NCBI GenBank assembly: GCA_900470805.1
Contig: UCCA01000003.1
Coordinates: forward strand, 1 to 64,000
Origin: Hyphomicrobiales bacterium
Lineage (GTDB): Bacteria; Pseudomonadota; Alphaproteobacteria; Rhizobiales; Rhizobiaceae
Direction: 5' to 3'
Length of the DNA: 64,000 bases
Under the pieces are notes generated by a model. The model did no database searches and was not told the origin of the DNA. It worked only from the letters and a program-made list of their open reading frames with translations. Below are positions 17,871-27,337 of this stretch, in pieces. A program made the translations under genes and the position numbers. Position 1 is the first letter of the stretch. Every line of letters begins with the position of its first letter.

Positions 17871-18338
17871 ATGGCTGAGAAGAAAAACGGTATCGACCAG
17901 GCACTGATCCGCGATCTCGCGAACATCCTCAACGACACGGACCTGACGGAAATCGAAGTCGAGCAGGACGATCTGCGCATCCGCGTTTCGCGCGCAGGAA
18001 ACACGCAGTACGTTCAGGCTCCGATGGCGCCGGCCTATGCGCCAGCCCCGGCTGCTGCAGCGGCACCAATCGCCGCCGCTCCGGCTGCGCCAACCCGCAA
18101 TCCCGCCAACACGATCAGCGCACCGATGGTCGGCACCGTCTACATGGCGCCTGCTCCGGGCGCCCGCGCCTTCATCGAAGTCGGCGCGACGGTCAAGGAA
18201 GGCCAGACGCTGCTCATCATCGAAGCAATGAAGACGATGAACCAGATCCCTGCGCCGAAGTCGGGCAAGGTCGTCGAAATTCTTGTCGAGGACGGCAGCC
18301 CCGTCGAATACGGCCAAGCTCTCGTGGTCGTCGAATAA
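17871..18338 (+). CDS. accB: acetyl-CoA carboxylase biotin carboxyl carrier protein
   Basis: The 155-residue protein has an N-terminal helical part, an Ala/Pro-rich linker (about residues 45-80) and a C-terminal biotinyl domain. The biotin lysine is in EAMKTMN (Lys121). It carries CO2 as carboxybiotin between AccC and the carboxyltransferase (AccA/AccD, not in this window) in the first step of fatty acid synthesis. It is expected to be biotinylated by the BirA encoded at 61486-62250. accC starts 10 nt downstream, so they form an operon. Confidence 0.97.
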   Translation: MAEKKNGIDQALIRDLANILNDTDLTEIEVEQDDLRIRVSRAGNTQYVQAPMAPAYAPAPAAAAAPIAAAPAAPTRNPANTISAPMVGTVYMAPAPGARAFIEVGATVKEGQTLLIIEAMKTMNQIPAPKSGKVVEILVEDGSPVEYGQALVVVE

Positions 18339-18348
18339 GGCGGACGTC

Positions 18349-19695
18349 ATGGTCTCGAAAATCCTCATCGCCAACCGCGGGGAAATTGCCCTTCGCGTGC
18401 TTCGTGCCTGCAAGGAGCTCGGCATTCCCTGCGTCGTCGTTCACTCGACCGCCGATGCCGACGCCATGCATGTGCGCCTGGCCGACGAAAGCGTCTGCAT
18501 CGGCCCGCCACCATCGCGCGACAGCTATCTGAATATTCACCAGATCGTTGCAGCATGCGAAATCACCGGTGCCGACGCCGTGCATCCGGGTTACGGCTTC
18601 CTGTCGGAGAACGCCAAGTTCGCGGAAATCCTCGAAGCTCACGGCATCACCTTCATCGGCCCGACCGCGGAGCACATCCGCATCATGGGCGACAAGATCA
18701 CCGCCAAGACCACGGCGCAGGAACTCGGCATTCCCGTCGTTCCGGGTTCTGACGGCGAAGTGAAGACAGAGGAAGACGCGATCAAGACGGCGGCCGAAAT
18801 CGGCTACCCCGTGCTGATCAAGGCGACGGCCGGCGGCGGCGGACGCGGCATGAAGGTTGCCAAGTCGGAAGCCGACGTGATCGAAGCCTGGTCGACCGCC
18901 CGTACCGAAGCGGCTGCCGCTTTCGGCAACGAAGCCGTCTACATGGAAAAGTATCTCGGCAAGCCGCGCCACATCGAGATCCAGGTGTTCGGCGACGGCG
19001 AAGGCAATGCCATCCATCTCGGTGAACGCGACTGCTCGCTGCAGCGCCGCCACCAGAAGGTGTGGGAAGAAGCCAACTCGCCGGCGCTCAATGTCGAGCA
19101 GCGGATGAAGATCGGCGAAGTCTGCGCCGATGCCATGCGCAAGCTAAAATACCGCGGCGCCGGCACGATCGAGTTCCTCTACGAAAACGGCGAGTTCTAT
19201 TTCATCGAAATGAACACCCGTCTTCAGGTCGAGCATCCGATCACCGAAGCGATCACCGGCATCGACCTCGTGCACGAGCAGATTCGCGTCGCCTCCGGCG
19301 GCGGCCTGTCCGTCACGCAGGATGAGGTGCACTTCCATGGCCACGCCATCGAATGCCGAATCAACGCCGAAGACGCGCGCACCTTCGTGCCCTCGCCCGG
19401 CACGATCACGCATTTCCATGCGCCAGGTGGCCTTGGCGTACGCATCGATTCAGGCGTCTATCAGGGCTACAAGATCCCGCCCTACTACGACAGCCTGATC
19501 GGCAAGCTGATCGTGCACGGCCGCACCCGCGTCGAATGCATGATGCGTCTTCGCCGCGCGCTCGACGAGTTCGTGGTCGATGGCATCAAGACGACGTTGC
19601 CGCTGTTCCAGGATCTGGTCGATAACCAGGACATCGCCAACGGCGACTACGACATCCACTGGCTGGAACAGTATCTGGCCGCCAAGTCCAGCTAA
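18349..19695 (+). CDS. accC: acetyl-CoA carboxylase biotin carboxylase subunit
   Basis: The 448-residue ATP-grasp enzyme starts [21 protein letters not shown]. It shows the glycine-rich ATP loop [13 protein letters not shown], the [13 protein letters not shown] segment and the [16 protein letters not shown] catalytic region typical of biotin carboxylases. It carboxylates biotin on AccB with bicarbonate and ATP. The ATG at 18349 gives the family length; the open frame extends 66 nt further up into accB. It is translationally close to accB and followed by aat after 5 nt. Confidence 0.97.
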   Translation: MVSKILIANRGEIALRVLRACKELGIPCVVVHSTADADAMHVRLADESVCIGPPPSRDSYLNIHQIVAACEITGADAVHPGYGFLSENAKFAEILEAHGITFIGPTAEHIRIMGDKITAKTTAQELGIPVVPGSDGEVKTEEDAIKTAAEIGYPVLIKATAGGGGRGMKVAKSEADVIEAWSTARTEAAAAFGNEAVYMEKYLGKPRHIEIQVFGDGEGNAIHLGERDCSLQRRHQKVWEEANSPALNVEQRMKIGEVCADAMRKLKYRGAGTIEFLYENGEFYFIEMNTRLQVEHPITEAITGIDLVHEQIRVASGGGLSVTQDEVHFHGHAIECRINAEDARTFVPSPGTITHFHAPGGLGVRIDSGVYQGYKIPPYYDSLIGKLIVHGRTRVECMMRLRRALDEFVVDGIKTTLPLFQDLVDNQDIANGDYDIHWLEQYLAAKSS

Positions 19696-19700
19696 CCGCC

Positions 19701-20315
19701 ATGGCAGGGTCGCGCAGGAAATCTCCAGGAATCACACCGGAAATTCTCCTGCGCGCCTATTCCATCGGGTTGTTCCCGATGGCCGAGTCGGCCGACGACC
19801 CGGAGATTTTCTGGGTCGAACCCGACATTCGCGGCGTGTTGCCGCTCGATGATTTCCACATTTCCAAGAGCCTTGCGAAAACGGTCCGGAGAAAACCGTT
19901 CGAGATCCGCTTCGATCACGATTTCGATGCCGTGATCGCCGCCTGTGGCGAGGAGACGCAGGGCCGGCCAAGCACCTGGATCAACCAGACGATCAAAGCG
20001 CTGTATTCCGCCCTGCATAGCATGGGACATGCCCATACCGTGGAGGCATGGGATGGCGATCAGCTGGTCGGCGGATTGTACGGCGTGTCGCTCGGCGCCG
20101 CGTTCTTCGGCGAGAGCATGTTTTCCCGGCGCACCGACGCGTCTAAAATCTGCCTCGTGCATCTTGTGGAGCGGTTGCGCCAACGCCGCTTCAAGCTGCT
20201 CGATACGCAGTTCACGACGGAACACCTCAAGACATTCGGCGCGATCGACGTGCCGAAGGACGATTACGAGCACATGCTCGCGGCGGCGATGGAATCGCCG
20301 CACCTGGAATTCTGA
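19701..20315 (+). CDS. aat: leucyl/phenylalanyl-tRNA--protein transferase
   Basis: The 204-residue protein has the Aat motifs [63 protein letters not shown] and [21 protein letters not shown]. It transfers Leu or Phe from tRNA to N-terminal Arg/Lys of proteins, marking them for ClpAP (N-degron pathway). It starts 5 nt after accC and ends the cluster. It faces the DUF2155 gene convergently with a 15-nt gap. Confidence 0.95.
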   Translation: MAGSRRKSPGITPEILLRAYSIGLFPMAESADDPEIFWVEPDIRGVLPLDDFHISKSLAKTVRRKPFEIRFDHDFDAVIAACGEETQGRPSTWINQTIKALYSALHSMGHAHTVEAWDGDQLVGGLYGVSLGAAFFGESMFSRRTDASKICLVHLVERLRQRRFKLLDTQFTTEHLKTFGAIDVPKDDYEHMLAAAMESPHLEF

Positions 20316-20330
20316 ACTTTCACTGGGAAA

Positions 20331-20762
20331 TTACTTCGCGGCCTTGTCGGGCGCGGGAACGTCGGACTGCGCCTTGCAGTCCTTCAGCCAGACGTCATAG
20401 ATCGGGTGTTCAACGGCGTTGAGGCCGGGGCTGTCGGCGAACATCCAACCGGTGAAGATGCGGCGGATCTTGCGGTCGAGGGTGATTTCGTCAACCTCGA
20501 CGAAACCGTCGATCTTCTGCACTTCACTCTGGTCGCGCGAGTAGCATGCTTTCGGCGTTACCTGCAGGGCGCCGAACTGCACTGTCTCGTTGACATAGAC
20601 GTCGAAGGTGGTGATGCGGCCAGTGATCTTGTCGAGGCCGGAGAATACGGCAACCGGGTTTTCGATGCGGGCGGCGAAGACCACCTGCGGCAGAAAGGAC
20701 GAGCCAAGCGCCAAGGCAATCCCGGCGGCACGCAGGACATGGTTCCGCGTGAAAAGCTTCAT
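20331..20762 (-). CDS. DUF2155 exported protein
   Basis: The 143-residue protein has a signal peptide (MKLFTRNHVLRAAGIALALGSSFLPQVVFA-ARIENP). The DUF2155 core follows: VFSGLDKITGRITTFDVYVNETVQFGALQVTPKACYSR, later FTGWMFADSPGLNAVEHPIYDVWLKDCK. Two cysteines (in KACYSR and KDCK) probably form a disulfide. The family is alphaproteobacterial and uncharacterised. The ATG at 20762 starts the signal peptide; the longer frame adds an unlikely leader. The NDUFA12 gene lies about 100 nt upstream on the same strand. Confidence 0.85.
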   Translation of the reverse strand: MKLFTRNHVLRAAGIALALGSSFLPQVVFAARIENPVAVFSGLDKITGRITTFDVYVNETVQFGALQVTPKACYSRDQSEVQKIDGFVEVDEITLDRKIRRIFTGWMFADSPGLNAVEHPIYDVWLKDCKAQSDVPAPDKAAK

Positions 20763-20865
20763 ATCTTTCTGTCTCCACCGCATTTCAAAATCGAAGGCCG
20801 CAGTGTCTGCGGCCATGCTGCGGGTATAGGTCAATTGTGGCTAAAAGCGGGGCCGGACGGCCCGA

Positions 20866-21264
20866 TCAGTTGCCAGGTGTCCAGGCGTCGTAGTCGCCCG
20901 TGACGCGTGGACGTTCGCCTGCAACGGCCAGCGAACCGGGCGGACGATACGCCTGTGCCGAGCCGGTCGGGTTGGCGCGGTGGGCGATCTGCCAATCCTT
21001 GGCGACATAGTTTTCCTTGGATGGCGGCACATCGGTGCGATAGTGCATCCAACCGTGCCAGCCCGGCGTGATCGCAGAGGCGTCGGCATAGCCCTTGTAG
21101 ATCACCCAGCGACGCGGCAGGCCGAAGGACGTCGTGCCGCCTTCGTAGTAGACGTTGCCCAATTCGTCTTCACCGACGCGCTTGCCGAAACGCCAGGTCG
21201 CGAAACGCGTCCCGATCGTCTGACCGTTCCACCAGGTGAAGATCTGCAGGAGGAGAGTTTTCAT
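20866..21264 (-). CDS. NDUFA12-family complex I accessory subunit
   Basis: The 132-residue protein matches the NDUFA12/B17.2 family: TWWNGQTIGTRFATWRFGKRVGEDELGNVYYEG, RRWVIYKGYADASAITPGWHGWMHY and KENYVAKDWQIAHRANPTGSAQAYRPPGSL. In mitochondria and Alphaproteobacteria this is an accessory subunit on the peripheral arm of NADH:ubiquinone oxidoreductase. The core nuo genes start to appear at the other end of the window (nuoN, nuoM), so it is unlinked. The DUF2155 gene follows it. Confidence 0.92.
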   Translation of the reverse strand: MKTLLLQIFTWWNGQTIGTRFATWRFGKRVGEDELGNVYYEGGTTSFGLPRRWVIYKGYADASAITPGWHGWMHYRTDVPPSKENYVAKDWQIAHRANPTGSAQAYRPPGSLAVAGERPRVTGDYDAWTPGN

Positions 21265-21368
21265 GTCTTTTCCTTGTGCTTGCCTGACGGCGAGCGGGAC
21301 CAGAATTCGATCCTTCGCTTATGCCGCCAGCCAAGCCTATTGTCCAGTGATTCCGACAGGGTAGCCGC

Positions 21369-21833
21369 TCATTTCAAGGCCATCTTGAAGCCGAGATGCG
21401 AGGGCTCGAAGCCGAGCCGCTCATAAAAGCGGTGGGCGTCCTTGCGCTTGGCGTTGGAGATCAGTTGCACCCGCGGCAGCCCACGCGCCCTCGCCTCGGC
21501 GATACAGAGTTCGATCATCCGGGTGCCGATGCCTTTCCCGCGCATGTCACCACGCGTCTGCACCGCCTCGATAATCATGAACGAGGCGCCGCGACCGGTG
21601 AGCGTGGTGGTGATCGATGTCTGAAAGGTGCCGACCACCTCGCCGTCCAGTTCGGCGACGTATAGCGTCTGATCCGACGACGCAGCGATCGCCTCGAAGG
21701 CACTGATGTAGTCCGGCAACGCCTCGCGATCTACCGTATCGCCGTGGCCACCGACATCATCGGCGGCGAACATGGCGATTAGTGCGGCAAGGTCGCCCTT
21801 GCGGGCGTGGCGGATGATGAGATCGGCGGTCAT
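21369..21833 (-). CDS. GNAT-family N-acetyltransferase
   Basis: The 154-residue protein has the GNAT plan: N-terminal MTADLIIRHARKGDLAAL, strand VAELDGEVVGTFQTS, the acetyl-CoA loop RGKGIGTRMIELCIAEARARG (R/Q-x-x-G-x-G/A) and the terminal NAKRKDAHRFYERLGFEPSHLGFK. It transfers an acetyl group to an unknown amine. It lies 9 nt downstream of a second GNAT gene on the same strand, probably one transcript. Confidence 0.87.
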   Translation of the reverse strand: MTADLIIRHARKGDLAALIAMFAADDVGGHGDTVDREALPDYISAFEAIAASSDQTLYVAELDGEVVGTFQTSITTTLTGRGASFMIIEAVQTRGDMRGKGIGTRMIELCIAEARARGLPRVQLISNAKRKDAHRFYERLGFEPSHLGFKMALK

Positions 21834-21842
21834 GTTGTCGCT

Positions 21843-22349
21843 TCAGTAACTCGCGAGCGGCTTTTCGAGAATCAGCGCCGGGATGCCGGATTGACCGGGA
21901 CCGCTGTTTTCATTCTGGCCGACATCGGTGAAACCCAGCCGGCGATAGAAATCGATCGCCGGTTCATTGCGCGGCTCGACCTCGAGCCGCATGATCTCGG
22001 CTGCCGGGAAGCAGGTCTCGAGCTCGGCAAAGATATCGCGGCCAATGCCCTCACGCTGTAGCGAAGGCCTGACGTAGAGCAGATGCAGCATGGCCGTCTT
22101 GCTCATCTCGCCGGACATCGCCGCAAAACCGACGCCGCCGATGTCCTTGCCGCTATCGGCCACCAGGAATTCGGCGTTCTTGTTGGCCAGCCGCGCCTTC
22201 AGCGCCGCCGGCGAAAACAGCGTTGCGACTAGCTCATCGACCTTCGGCGCGCCGAGCAGCGCGTCGTAGGTCGCGTGGAAAGTCTCGACCAGCAGGGCGC
22301 GAACCTTGTCGAGATCGCGCTCGCTGGCGGTGCGGACGAAGTAGACCAT
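21843..22349 (-). CDS. GNAT-family N-acetyltransferase
   Basis: The 168-residue protein has MVYFVRTASERDLDKVRALLVETFHATYDALLG, the region IGGVGFAAM, the acetyl-CoA loop SLQREGIGRDIFAELE and the terminal NEPAIDFYRRLGFTDVGQ. This is close to the common GNAT type with a W/Y-H-A-T-Y-D-x-L-x-G motif. The substrate is unknown. It is first in a two-GNAT unit and is separated from gatB by a nested palindrome (22359-22408). Confidence 0.87.
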   Translation of the reverse strand: MVYFVRTASERDLDKVRALLVETFHATYDALLGAPKVDELVATLFSPAALKARLANKNAEFLVADSGKDIGGVGFAAMSGEMSKTAMLHLLYVRPSLQREGIGRDIFAELETCFPAAEIMRLEVEPRNEPAIDFYRRLGFTDVGQNENSGPGQSGIPALILEKPLASY

Positions 22350-22358
22350 TTTATTCCT

Positions 22359-22408
22359 TCCGGCATCGGCTATCCGAAAACCGCTTCACACTTTTCGGCG
22401 ATGCCGGA
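22359..22408. repeat. nested intergenic palindrome (rhizobial-type small repeat)
   Basis: An outer 10-bp stem (TCCGGCATCG / CGATGCCGGA) encloses an inner 7-bp stem (CCGAAAA / TTTTCGG) with the loop CCGCTTCACAC and a 5-nt bulge. The CCGAAAACCGCTTCACACTT core is a sequence I recall as frequent between genes in Rhizobiaceae genomes. It lies between gatB and the GNAT gene, both on the minus strand, and could end the gatB transcript or stabilise mRNA. Confidence 0.65.
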
Positions 22409-22412
22409 TGAC

Positions 22413-23918
22413 CTATTCCTCGACGATGCCGAGCTTGGCCTTGACCAGCGCCTGCACGGCCTGCGGGTTTGCCTTGCCGCCTGTCGACTTCATCACCTGG
22501 CCGACGAACCAACCGGCGAGCGCCGGCTTGGCCTGTGCCTTGGCGACCTGATCGGGGTTGGCGGCGATGATCTCGTCGACGGCCGTCTCAATGGCGCCGG
22601 TATCGGTGACCTGTTTCATACCGCGGGTTTCGACGATCTCGGCCGGATCGCCACCTTCGGTCAGCACGATTTCGAACACGTCCTTGGCGATCTTGCCGGA
22701 AATGGTCTCGGCCTTGATCAGGTCGATGATGCCGCCGAGCTGGCTTGCGGAAACTGGAGTCGATTCAATGTCTTTGCCGAGTTTATTCAAGGCGCCCAGG
22801 AGGTCGTTGATGACCCAGTTGGCGGCCATCTTGCCGTCGCGGCCTTCGGCAACGGCTTCGAAGTAGTCGGCGATCGCCTTTTCCGATACCAGCACCGACG
22901 CGTCGTAGATCGACAGGCCGAGTTCGCGCACGAAGCGCTCCTTCTTGTCGTCGGGCAGCTCCGGCAGGTCGGCGGCCAGAGCCGAGACGAAAGCATCGTC
23001 GAACTCGAGCGGCAGCAGGTCCGGATCGGGGAAGTAGCGATAATCGTGCGCGTCTTCCTTGGAGCGCATCGATCGCGTCTCGCCCTTGCCGGCGTCGAAC
23101 AGGCGGGTTTCCTGGTCGATGCTGCCGCCATCCTCGAGGATGGCAATCTGGCGGCGGGCTTCGTATTCGATCGCCTGGCCGATGAAGCGGATGGAGTTGA
23201 CGTTCTTGATCTCGCAGCGCGTGCCGAAACCCTCGCCCGGACGGCGCACGGAGACGTTAACGTCGGCGCGCATCGAACCCTCGTCCATGTTGCCGTCGCA
23301 GGTGCCGAGGTAGCGCACGATCGAGCGCAGCTTGGTCATGTAGGCCTTGGCTTCGTCAGACGAGCGCATATCCGGCTTGGAGACGATCTCCATCAGCGCC
23401 ACGCCCGAGCGGTTCAGATCGACATAGGACATCGTCGCATGCTGGTCGTGCAGCGACTTGCCGGCGTCCTGCTCCAGGTGCAGGCGCTCGATGCCGATCT
23501 CGATGTCCTCGAACTGGCCCTGACGGTCAGGCCCGAGCGAGATCACGATCTGACCCTCGCCGACGATCGGATCCTTGAACTGCGAGATCTGATAGCCCTG
23601 CGGCAGGTCGGGATAGAAGTAGTTCTTGCGGTCGAAGATCGAGCGCTTGTTGATCTGCGCCTTCAGGCCGAGGCCAGTGCGCACGGCCTGGCGAACGCAT
23701 TCCTCGTTGATAACAGGCAGCATGCCGGGCATGGCGGCATCGACGAGCGAGACGTTAGAGTTCTGCGGCTTGCCGAACTCGGTCGATGCGCCGGAGAACA
23801 GCTTCGAATTGGACAGCACCTGCGCATGGACTTCCATGCCGATGATGACTTCCCAATCGCCAGTGGCGCCGGGAATGAAGCGTTTCGGATCAGGCGTGCG
23901 AACGTCGACAAGGGTCAT
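22413..23918 (-). CDS. gatB: Asp-tRNA(Asn)/Glu-tRNA(Gln) amidotransferase subunit B
   Basis: The 501-residue protein shows the GatB start [25 protein letters not shown], the zinc/kinase-core region [22 protein letters not shown], the [12 protein letters not shown] motif, and a C-terminal YqeY-like tail binding tRNA. GatB phosphorylates the misacylated tRNA and GatA supplies ammonia, giving Gln-tRNA and Asn-tRNA. The ATG at 23918 ([14 protein letters not shown]) is preferred to one 30 nt upstream. gatA and gatC are 1.5-3 kb further on, same strand. Confidence 0.96.
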   Translation of the reverse strand: MTLVDVRTPDPKRFIPGATGDWEVIIGMEVHAQVLSNSKLFSGASTEFGKPQNSNVSLVDAAMPGMLPVINEECVRQAVRTGLGLKAQINKRSIFDRKNYFYPDLPQGYQISQFKDPIVGEGQIVISLGPDRQGQFEDIEIGIERLHLEQDAGKSLHDQHATMSYVDLNRSGVALMEIVSKPDMRSSDEAKAYMTKLRSIVRYLGTCDGNMDEGSMRADVNVSVRRPGEGFGTRCEIKNVNSIRFIGQAIEYEARRQIAILEDGGSIDQETRLFDAGKGETRSMRSKEDAHDYRYFPDPDLLPLEFDDAFVSALAADLPELPDDKKERFVRELGLSIYDASVLVSEKAIADYFEAVAEGRDGKMAANWVINDLLGALNKLGKDIESTPVSASQLGGIIDLIKAETISGKIAKDVFEIVLTEGGDPAEIVETRGMKQVTDTGAIETAVDEIIAANPDQVAKAQAKPALAGWFVGQVMKSTGGKANPQAVQALVKAKLGIVEE

Positions 23919-24064
23919 GAGATGCTCTTTTGGGGCTATTCTTTTCAACTGGTGAGGTAACGGAAATGGCCTTCCGGTGCAAGGCTTTCAGCATGCAGCG
24001 GGCGCTTGTGGCGTGACTGCCGGAAATTTTTCGGTTGTTAACGGGCCGGCGCTAATATCCCAGG

Positions 24065-24370
24065 ATGTCGACGGCCGATCTCATCAAAATCATCGCTTTG
24101 TTCGCAGCGTGGAACGGGTTCGTCTTCGCGATCTATTTCGTCGACAAGCAGGCGGCGCGCTATGGGCAATGGCGTATCAGCGAAAACACGCTTCTGACGC
24201 TGGCTTTCCTGGCTGGCAGCCCTGGCGCGGTCAGCGCTCAGAAACTGCTGCGGCACAAGACGCGCAAGGAACCGTTTCGCTCGAACCTCGTAGCGATCGC
24301 CGTATTTCACCTGCTGAGCGTTGCACTCGTCGGCTGCGCGATAGCAGGCAGGTTCACTGGCATCGTCTAG
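24065..24370 (+). CDS. DUF1294 small membrane protein
   Basis: The 101-residue protein has about three hydrophobic segments (residues 6-25, 42-56, 77-96). The DUF1294 signature is FAIYFVDKQAARYGQWRISENTLLTLAFLAGSPGAVSAQKLLRHKTRKEPFR (Y-x-x-D-K-x-x-A...R-I-x-E...L...G-G/S-x-G-A...H-K-T-x-K). The family is uncharacterised. Its stop overlaps the end of the convergent GNAT gene by 4 nt. The ribosome binding site is poor. Confidence 0.85.
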   Translation: MSTADLIKIIALFAAWNGFVFAIYFVDKQAARYGQWRISENTLLTLAFLAGSPGAVSAQKLLRHKTRKEPFRSNLVAIAVFHLLSVALVGCAIAGRFTGIV

Positions 24371-24873
24371 AAGGCGCCGTAGCCACCCTCAGCGGCCGTT
24401 GCCATCGACTTGGATAGGCCGACGGACGGGACGTCGCGGTCGAGCTTTGGATTGTAGGCAATCGAAAGCCAGTGAATGGCGTAGCCGTTCTTCTTGAAGA
24501 AGCTGATGGCCTCGTTGTTCTCTGCGTGGGTCTGCATCGTCACCTTGTCCAATCCCTGCTCCGCGACCTCCTTCTCCACGGACAGCAAAAGTGCGGAGCC
24601 AAGGCCATGCCCCGTGAAAGAGGGATCGATCCAGAAATCGGAAATGCTCTCATCCAGATCCTCGCGCGCGGCCCAGCCAGCGGCGTGTCCGTTCCACTCG
24701 ATGACGGTGATCGTCAGCCAGCGCGTCTCGGCGAAATTCAAAAAGGCGTTGCGAGCGGCCGACGCCATCGCATCGGCCTCACCGATCGGCGCCATCGCCC
24801 TTTGCCAGGCCCGCAGCCCGATCTCGCTCAGAGCCTCGGCTTCACCTTCATGGGCATTGCGAATACCGATCAA
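24367..24873 (-). CDS. GNAT-family N-acetyltransferase, divergent to yjhX
   Basis: The 168-residue protein has MIGIRNAHEGEAEALSEIGLRAWQRAM, the strand TITVIEWNGHAAGWAA, the SDFWIDPSFTGHGLGSALLLSVEKE acetyl-CoA loop, and NNEAISFFKKNGYAI. The substrate is unknown. Its start is 293 nt from the start of a YjhX homologue on the other strand. In E. coli the toxin YjhX (TopAI) is paired with the GNAT protein YjhQ as antitoxin, so this GNAT may be the partner. I have no alignment to YjhQ. Confidence 0.85.
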   Translation of the reverse strand: MIGIRNAHEGEAEALSEIGLRAWQRAMAPIGEADAMASAARNAFLNFAETRWLTITVIEWNGHAAGWAAREDLDESISDFWIDPSFTGHGLGSALLLSVEKEVAEQGLDKVTMQTHAENNEAISFFKKNGYAIHWLSIAYNPKLDRDVPSVGLSKSMATAAEGGYGAF

Positions 24874-25054
24874 TCAAACCTCCGGGTTAGCAGGGAAATT
24901 AAAGCACCGAATCGGGCGTTTTCAAAGCGTTCCGTAGCGTGAAGTCCGGTTTATCCCGCGCCGCAAAATGGCCGAATACTTGACGAACACGTCTAACGGC
25001 CTTATCGAAACAACATGTTGAGCTCGCAATCAGAGACCCGGTAAAGGCCCTGCC

Positions 25055-25146
25055 CGCAAGTTTTCTTGCGCGCATGGGCCCGACGAGAACGAAGCCCTGA
25101 CGTCCGCATCGGACGCCAGATCGTTTTTGGGCGCCTTTTCAGGCGC
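25055..25146 (+). promoter_or_regulatory. three consecutive hairpins in the yjhX leader
   Basis: Three short perfect hairpins sit between the divergent starts: CGCAAG-TTTT-CTTGCG (25055-25070), CGTCCG-CAT-CGGACG (25101-25115, with TCGTTTTT shortly after) and GCGCCT-TTTC-AGGCGC (25131-25146). The last ends 20 nt before the yjhX ATG. They could be a terminator plus a structure limiting translation of a toxic product; this is inference from the pattern only. Confidence 0.4.
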
Positions 25147-25166
25147 GAGACCGGATCAACATCTCC

Positions 25167-25424
25167 ATGGATATTTCACGCGCGCAACAGCGCATTCTGC
25201 ACTTGCTGGCCCAAGGCGGCCGCATCGAAATCGAACGCGACGACAGACGAAACATCGAGGCAGTGGCGTGCTTCACCCGAGACGGATGGATCTATCCCGG
25301 ATTCGATCTCACCCTGTTTCGCAAGCTCAAGCAACTGAGAGCGATCAGATCGCAGGCCGGACAGCCCTATCGCATTACCGACCGCGGATTGACGCTGGTG
25401 CGATCGCAACTCGATAACAGATGA
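25167..25424 (+). CDS. yjhX: YjhX/TopAI-like protein (UPF0386), putative topoisomerase I inhibitor
   Basis: The 85-residue protein matches the UPF0386 pattern throughout: the start MDISRAQQRILHLLAQGGRI, the middle VACFTRDGWIYPGFDLTLFRKLK and the end GQPYRITDRGLTLVRSQLDNR, which is nearly identical to my memory of E. coli YjhX. In E. coli this protein (TopAI) binds TopA and inhibits growth, with YjhQ as antitoxin. The gene has no classic strong ribosome site (ACATCTCC before ATG) and is preceded by three hairpins, consistent with low expression. A perfect terminator follows at once. Toxicity in this organism is untested. Confidence 0.85.
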   Translation: MDISRAQQRILHLLAQGGRIEIERDDRRNIEAVACFTRDGWIYPGFDLTLFRKLKQLRAIRSQAGQPYRITDRGLTLVRSQLDNR

Positions 25425-25429
25425 AGCGA

Positions 25430-25453
25430 AAACGGCGCCTCGCGGCGCCGTTT
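25430..25453. terminator. bidirectional terminator between yjhX and gatA
   Basis: A perfect 10-bp stem (AAACGGCGCC / GGCGCCGTTT) with a TCGC loop, directly after the yjhX stop and 21 nt from the gatA stop on the other strand. Confidence 0.75.
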
Positions 25454-25474
25454 CACATCGACCAAATTAATTGC

Positions 25475-26956
25475 TCACCACCACTTGGCAGGCGTAAACC
25501 GGCCGGCGGCCTGCTCGATGACGTAGGCCGTCTTGAACAGCGTTTCTTCCTCGAATGGCTTGCCGATCAGCTGCAGGCCGAGCGGAAGGCCCTTGTGGTC
25601 GAGGCCGGCGGGGACGGCGATGCCGGGGAGGCCTGCCATGTTGACAGTGACGGTGAAGATGTCGTTGAGGTACATCTTTACCGGATCGGCGGCCAGATCC
25701 TCGTCGGCGATGCCGAATGCCGAAGACGGAGTCGCGGGCGTCAGGATGGCATCGACGCCGGCATGGAAGGCGAGGTCGAAGTCGCGCTTGATCAGCGTGC
25801 GGACCTTCTGCGCCTGGATGTAATAGGCGTCGTAATAGCCGGCCGAGAGCACGTAGGTGCCGATCATGATGCGGCGCTTGACTTCCTTGCCGAAGCCGGC
25901 GGCGCGGGTCTTCTCGTACATGTCGGCGATGTCCTTGCCATCGACGCGCAGGCCGTAGCGGACGCCGTCATAGCGGGCAAGGTTGGAAGAGGCTTCGGCG
26001 GGGGCGACGATGTAATAGGCCGGCAGGGCATACTTGGTGTGCGGCAGCGAGATGTTGACGATCTCGGCGCCGGCATCCTTCAGCCAGGCGATGCCCTGCT
26101 GCCAGAGCGTTTCGATCTCCTCAGGCATGCCGTCGACACGATATTCGTTCGGGATGCCGATCTTCATGCCCTTCAGCGACTGGCCGAGGACGGCCTCGTA
26201 ATCGGGGATCGGCAGGTCGACCGATGTCGTGTCCTTGGCATCGACCGAGGCCATCGACTTCAGCAGGATGGCGGCGTCGCGGACGTCGCGGGCGATCGGG
26301 CCGGCCTGATCGAGCGACGAGGCGAAGGCGACCGTGCCCCAGCGCGAGCAGCGGCCGTAGGTCGGCTTGATGCCGACGGTACCGGTGAAGGCGGCCGGCT
26401 GGCGGATCGAGCCGCCGGTGTCGGTGGCGGTGGCGCCGGCGCAGAGATGCGCAGCCACCGCAGCGGCCGAGCCGCCGGAGGAACCGCCGGGAACGAGCTG
26501 CTGGTTGGAGCCTTCGGCGCGCCATGGGTTGATGACGGGACCGTAGAAGGACGTTTCGTTGGAGGAGCCCATGGCGAACTCGTCCATGTTGAGCTTGCCG
26601 AGCATGACGGCGCCGTCGTCCCAGAGGTTCTGGGTAACGGTCGATTCGTAATGCGGCTTGAAACCGTCGAGGATGTGGCTGCAGGCCTGGGTGTGGATGC
26701 CTTCGGTGGCGAAGAGATCCTTGATGCCGAGCGGAATGCCTTCGAGTTCACCGCCCTTGCCGCCGGCAAGACGCGCGTCGGAGGCTTCGGCCATCTGCAG
26801 CGCCTTTTCAGGCGTCACCTTGATATAGGCGTTGAGCTTGTCGTTGGCCGCTTCGATCGCCGAGATGTAGGCCTCGGTGAGTTCGGTCGCTTTGATCTCC
26901 TTGGCGCGCAGCTTGGTGCGGGCTTCGGCAATGGTCAGGCTGGTGAGTTCGCTCAT
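25475..26956 (-). CDS. gatA: Asp-tRNA(Asn)/Glu-tRNA(Gln) amidotransferase subunit A
   Basis: The 493-residue amidase has the Ser-cisSer-Lys triad: lysine in [12 protein letters not shown], cis-serine in [15 protein letters not shown] and nucleophile serine in [12 protein letters not shown]. It hydrolyses glutamine and passes ammonia to GatB for transamidation of Glu-tRNA(Gln)/Asp-tRNA(Asn). The ATG at 26956 ([13 protein letters not shown]) gives the family length; the longer frame starts with TTG. gatC lies 54 nt upstream in the same direction. Confidence 0.96.
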   Translation of the reverse strand: MSELTSLTIAEARTKLRAKEIKATELTEAYISAIEAANDKLNAYIKVTPEKALQMAEASDARLAGGKGGELEGIPLGIKDLFATEGIHTQACSHILDGFKPHYESTVTQNLWDDGAVMLGKLNMDEFAMGSSNETSFYGPVINPWRAEGSNQQLVPGGSSGGSAAAVAAHLCAGATATDTGGSIRQPAAFTGTVGIKPTYGRCSRWGTVAFASSLDQAGPIARDVRDAAILLKSMASVDAKDTTSVDLPIPDYEAVLGQSLKGMKIGIPNEYRVDGMPEEIETLWQQGIAWLKDAGAEIVNISLPHTKYALPAYYIVAPAEASSNLARYDGVRYGLRVDGKDIADMYEKTRAAGFGKEVKRRIMIGTYVLSAGYYDAYYIQAQKVRTLIKRDFDLAFHAGVDAILTPATPSSAFGIADEDLAADPVKMYLNDIFTVTVNMAGLPGIAVPAGLDHKGLPLGLQLIGKPFEEETLFKTAYVIEQAAGRFTPAKWW

Positions 26957-27010
26957 GATGGTTCGCTTCAAATCTGGAATGGCAACGGAGTCGGAAAGCG
27001 GCGGAAAGGC

Positions 27011-27298
27011 CTATTCGACGACTTTGGGAACCAGGAAGAAATTCTGATCGGTAACAGGCGCGTTGGCGACGATATCGGCGGCCTTGCTGCCATCGGTGAC
27101 GGCATCGGTACGCTTCTTCATCAGCATCGGCGTGACCGAAGTCATCGCCTCGACGCCTTCGACATTGACCTCGGAGAGCTGCTCGACGAAGCCCAGGATG
27201 CCATTCAACTCGCCGACCATGCGGTTTGCCTCGTCTTCGGAGACGGCAATACGGGCAAGGCGCGCGACGCGCTTAACGGTGGCTAGGTCGACGGACAT
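27011..27298 (-). CDS. gatC: Asp-tRNA(Asn)/Glu-tRNA(Gln) amidotransferase subunit C
   Basis: The 95-residue protein is a typical Gat[56 protein letters not shown] with a C-terminal [17 protein letters not shown]. It wraps around GatA and stabilises the GatAB complex. CGGAGAATAC before the ATG at 27298 sets the start; the open frame runs 66 nt further up. It is first in the gatC-gatA unit. Confidence 0.95.
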   Translation of the reverse strand: MSVDLATVKRVARLARIAVSEDEANRMVGELNGILGFVEQLSEVNVEGVEAMTSVTPMLMKKRTDAVTDGSKAADIVANAPVTDQNFFLVPKVVE

Positions 27299-27337
27299 TG
27301 TATTCTCCGGGTAGGACGTTTCCCACCCGCTATAAAG

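Noticed and set aside
22275..23960. 561-codon open frame antisense to gatB
   Set aside because: Shadow of gatB codon bias; low-complexity product, no ribosome site, no domain.
25421..27286. 621-codon open frame antisense to gatA
   Set aside because: Shadow of gatA; it also runs through the yjhX/gatA terminator.
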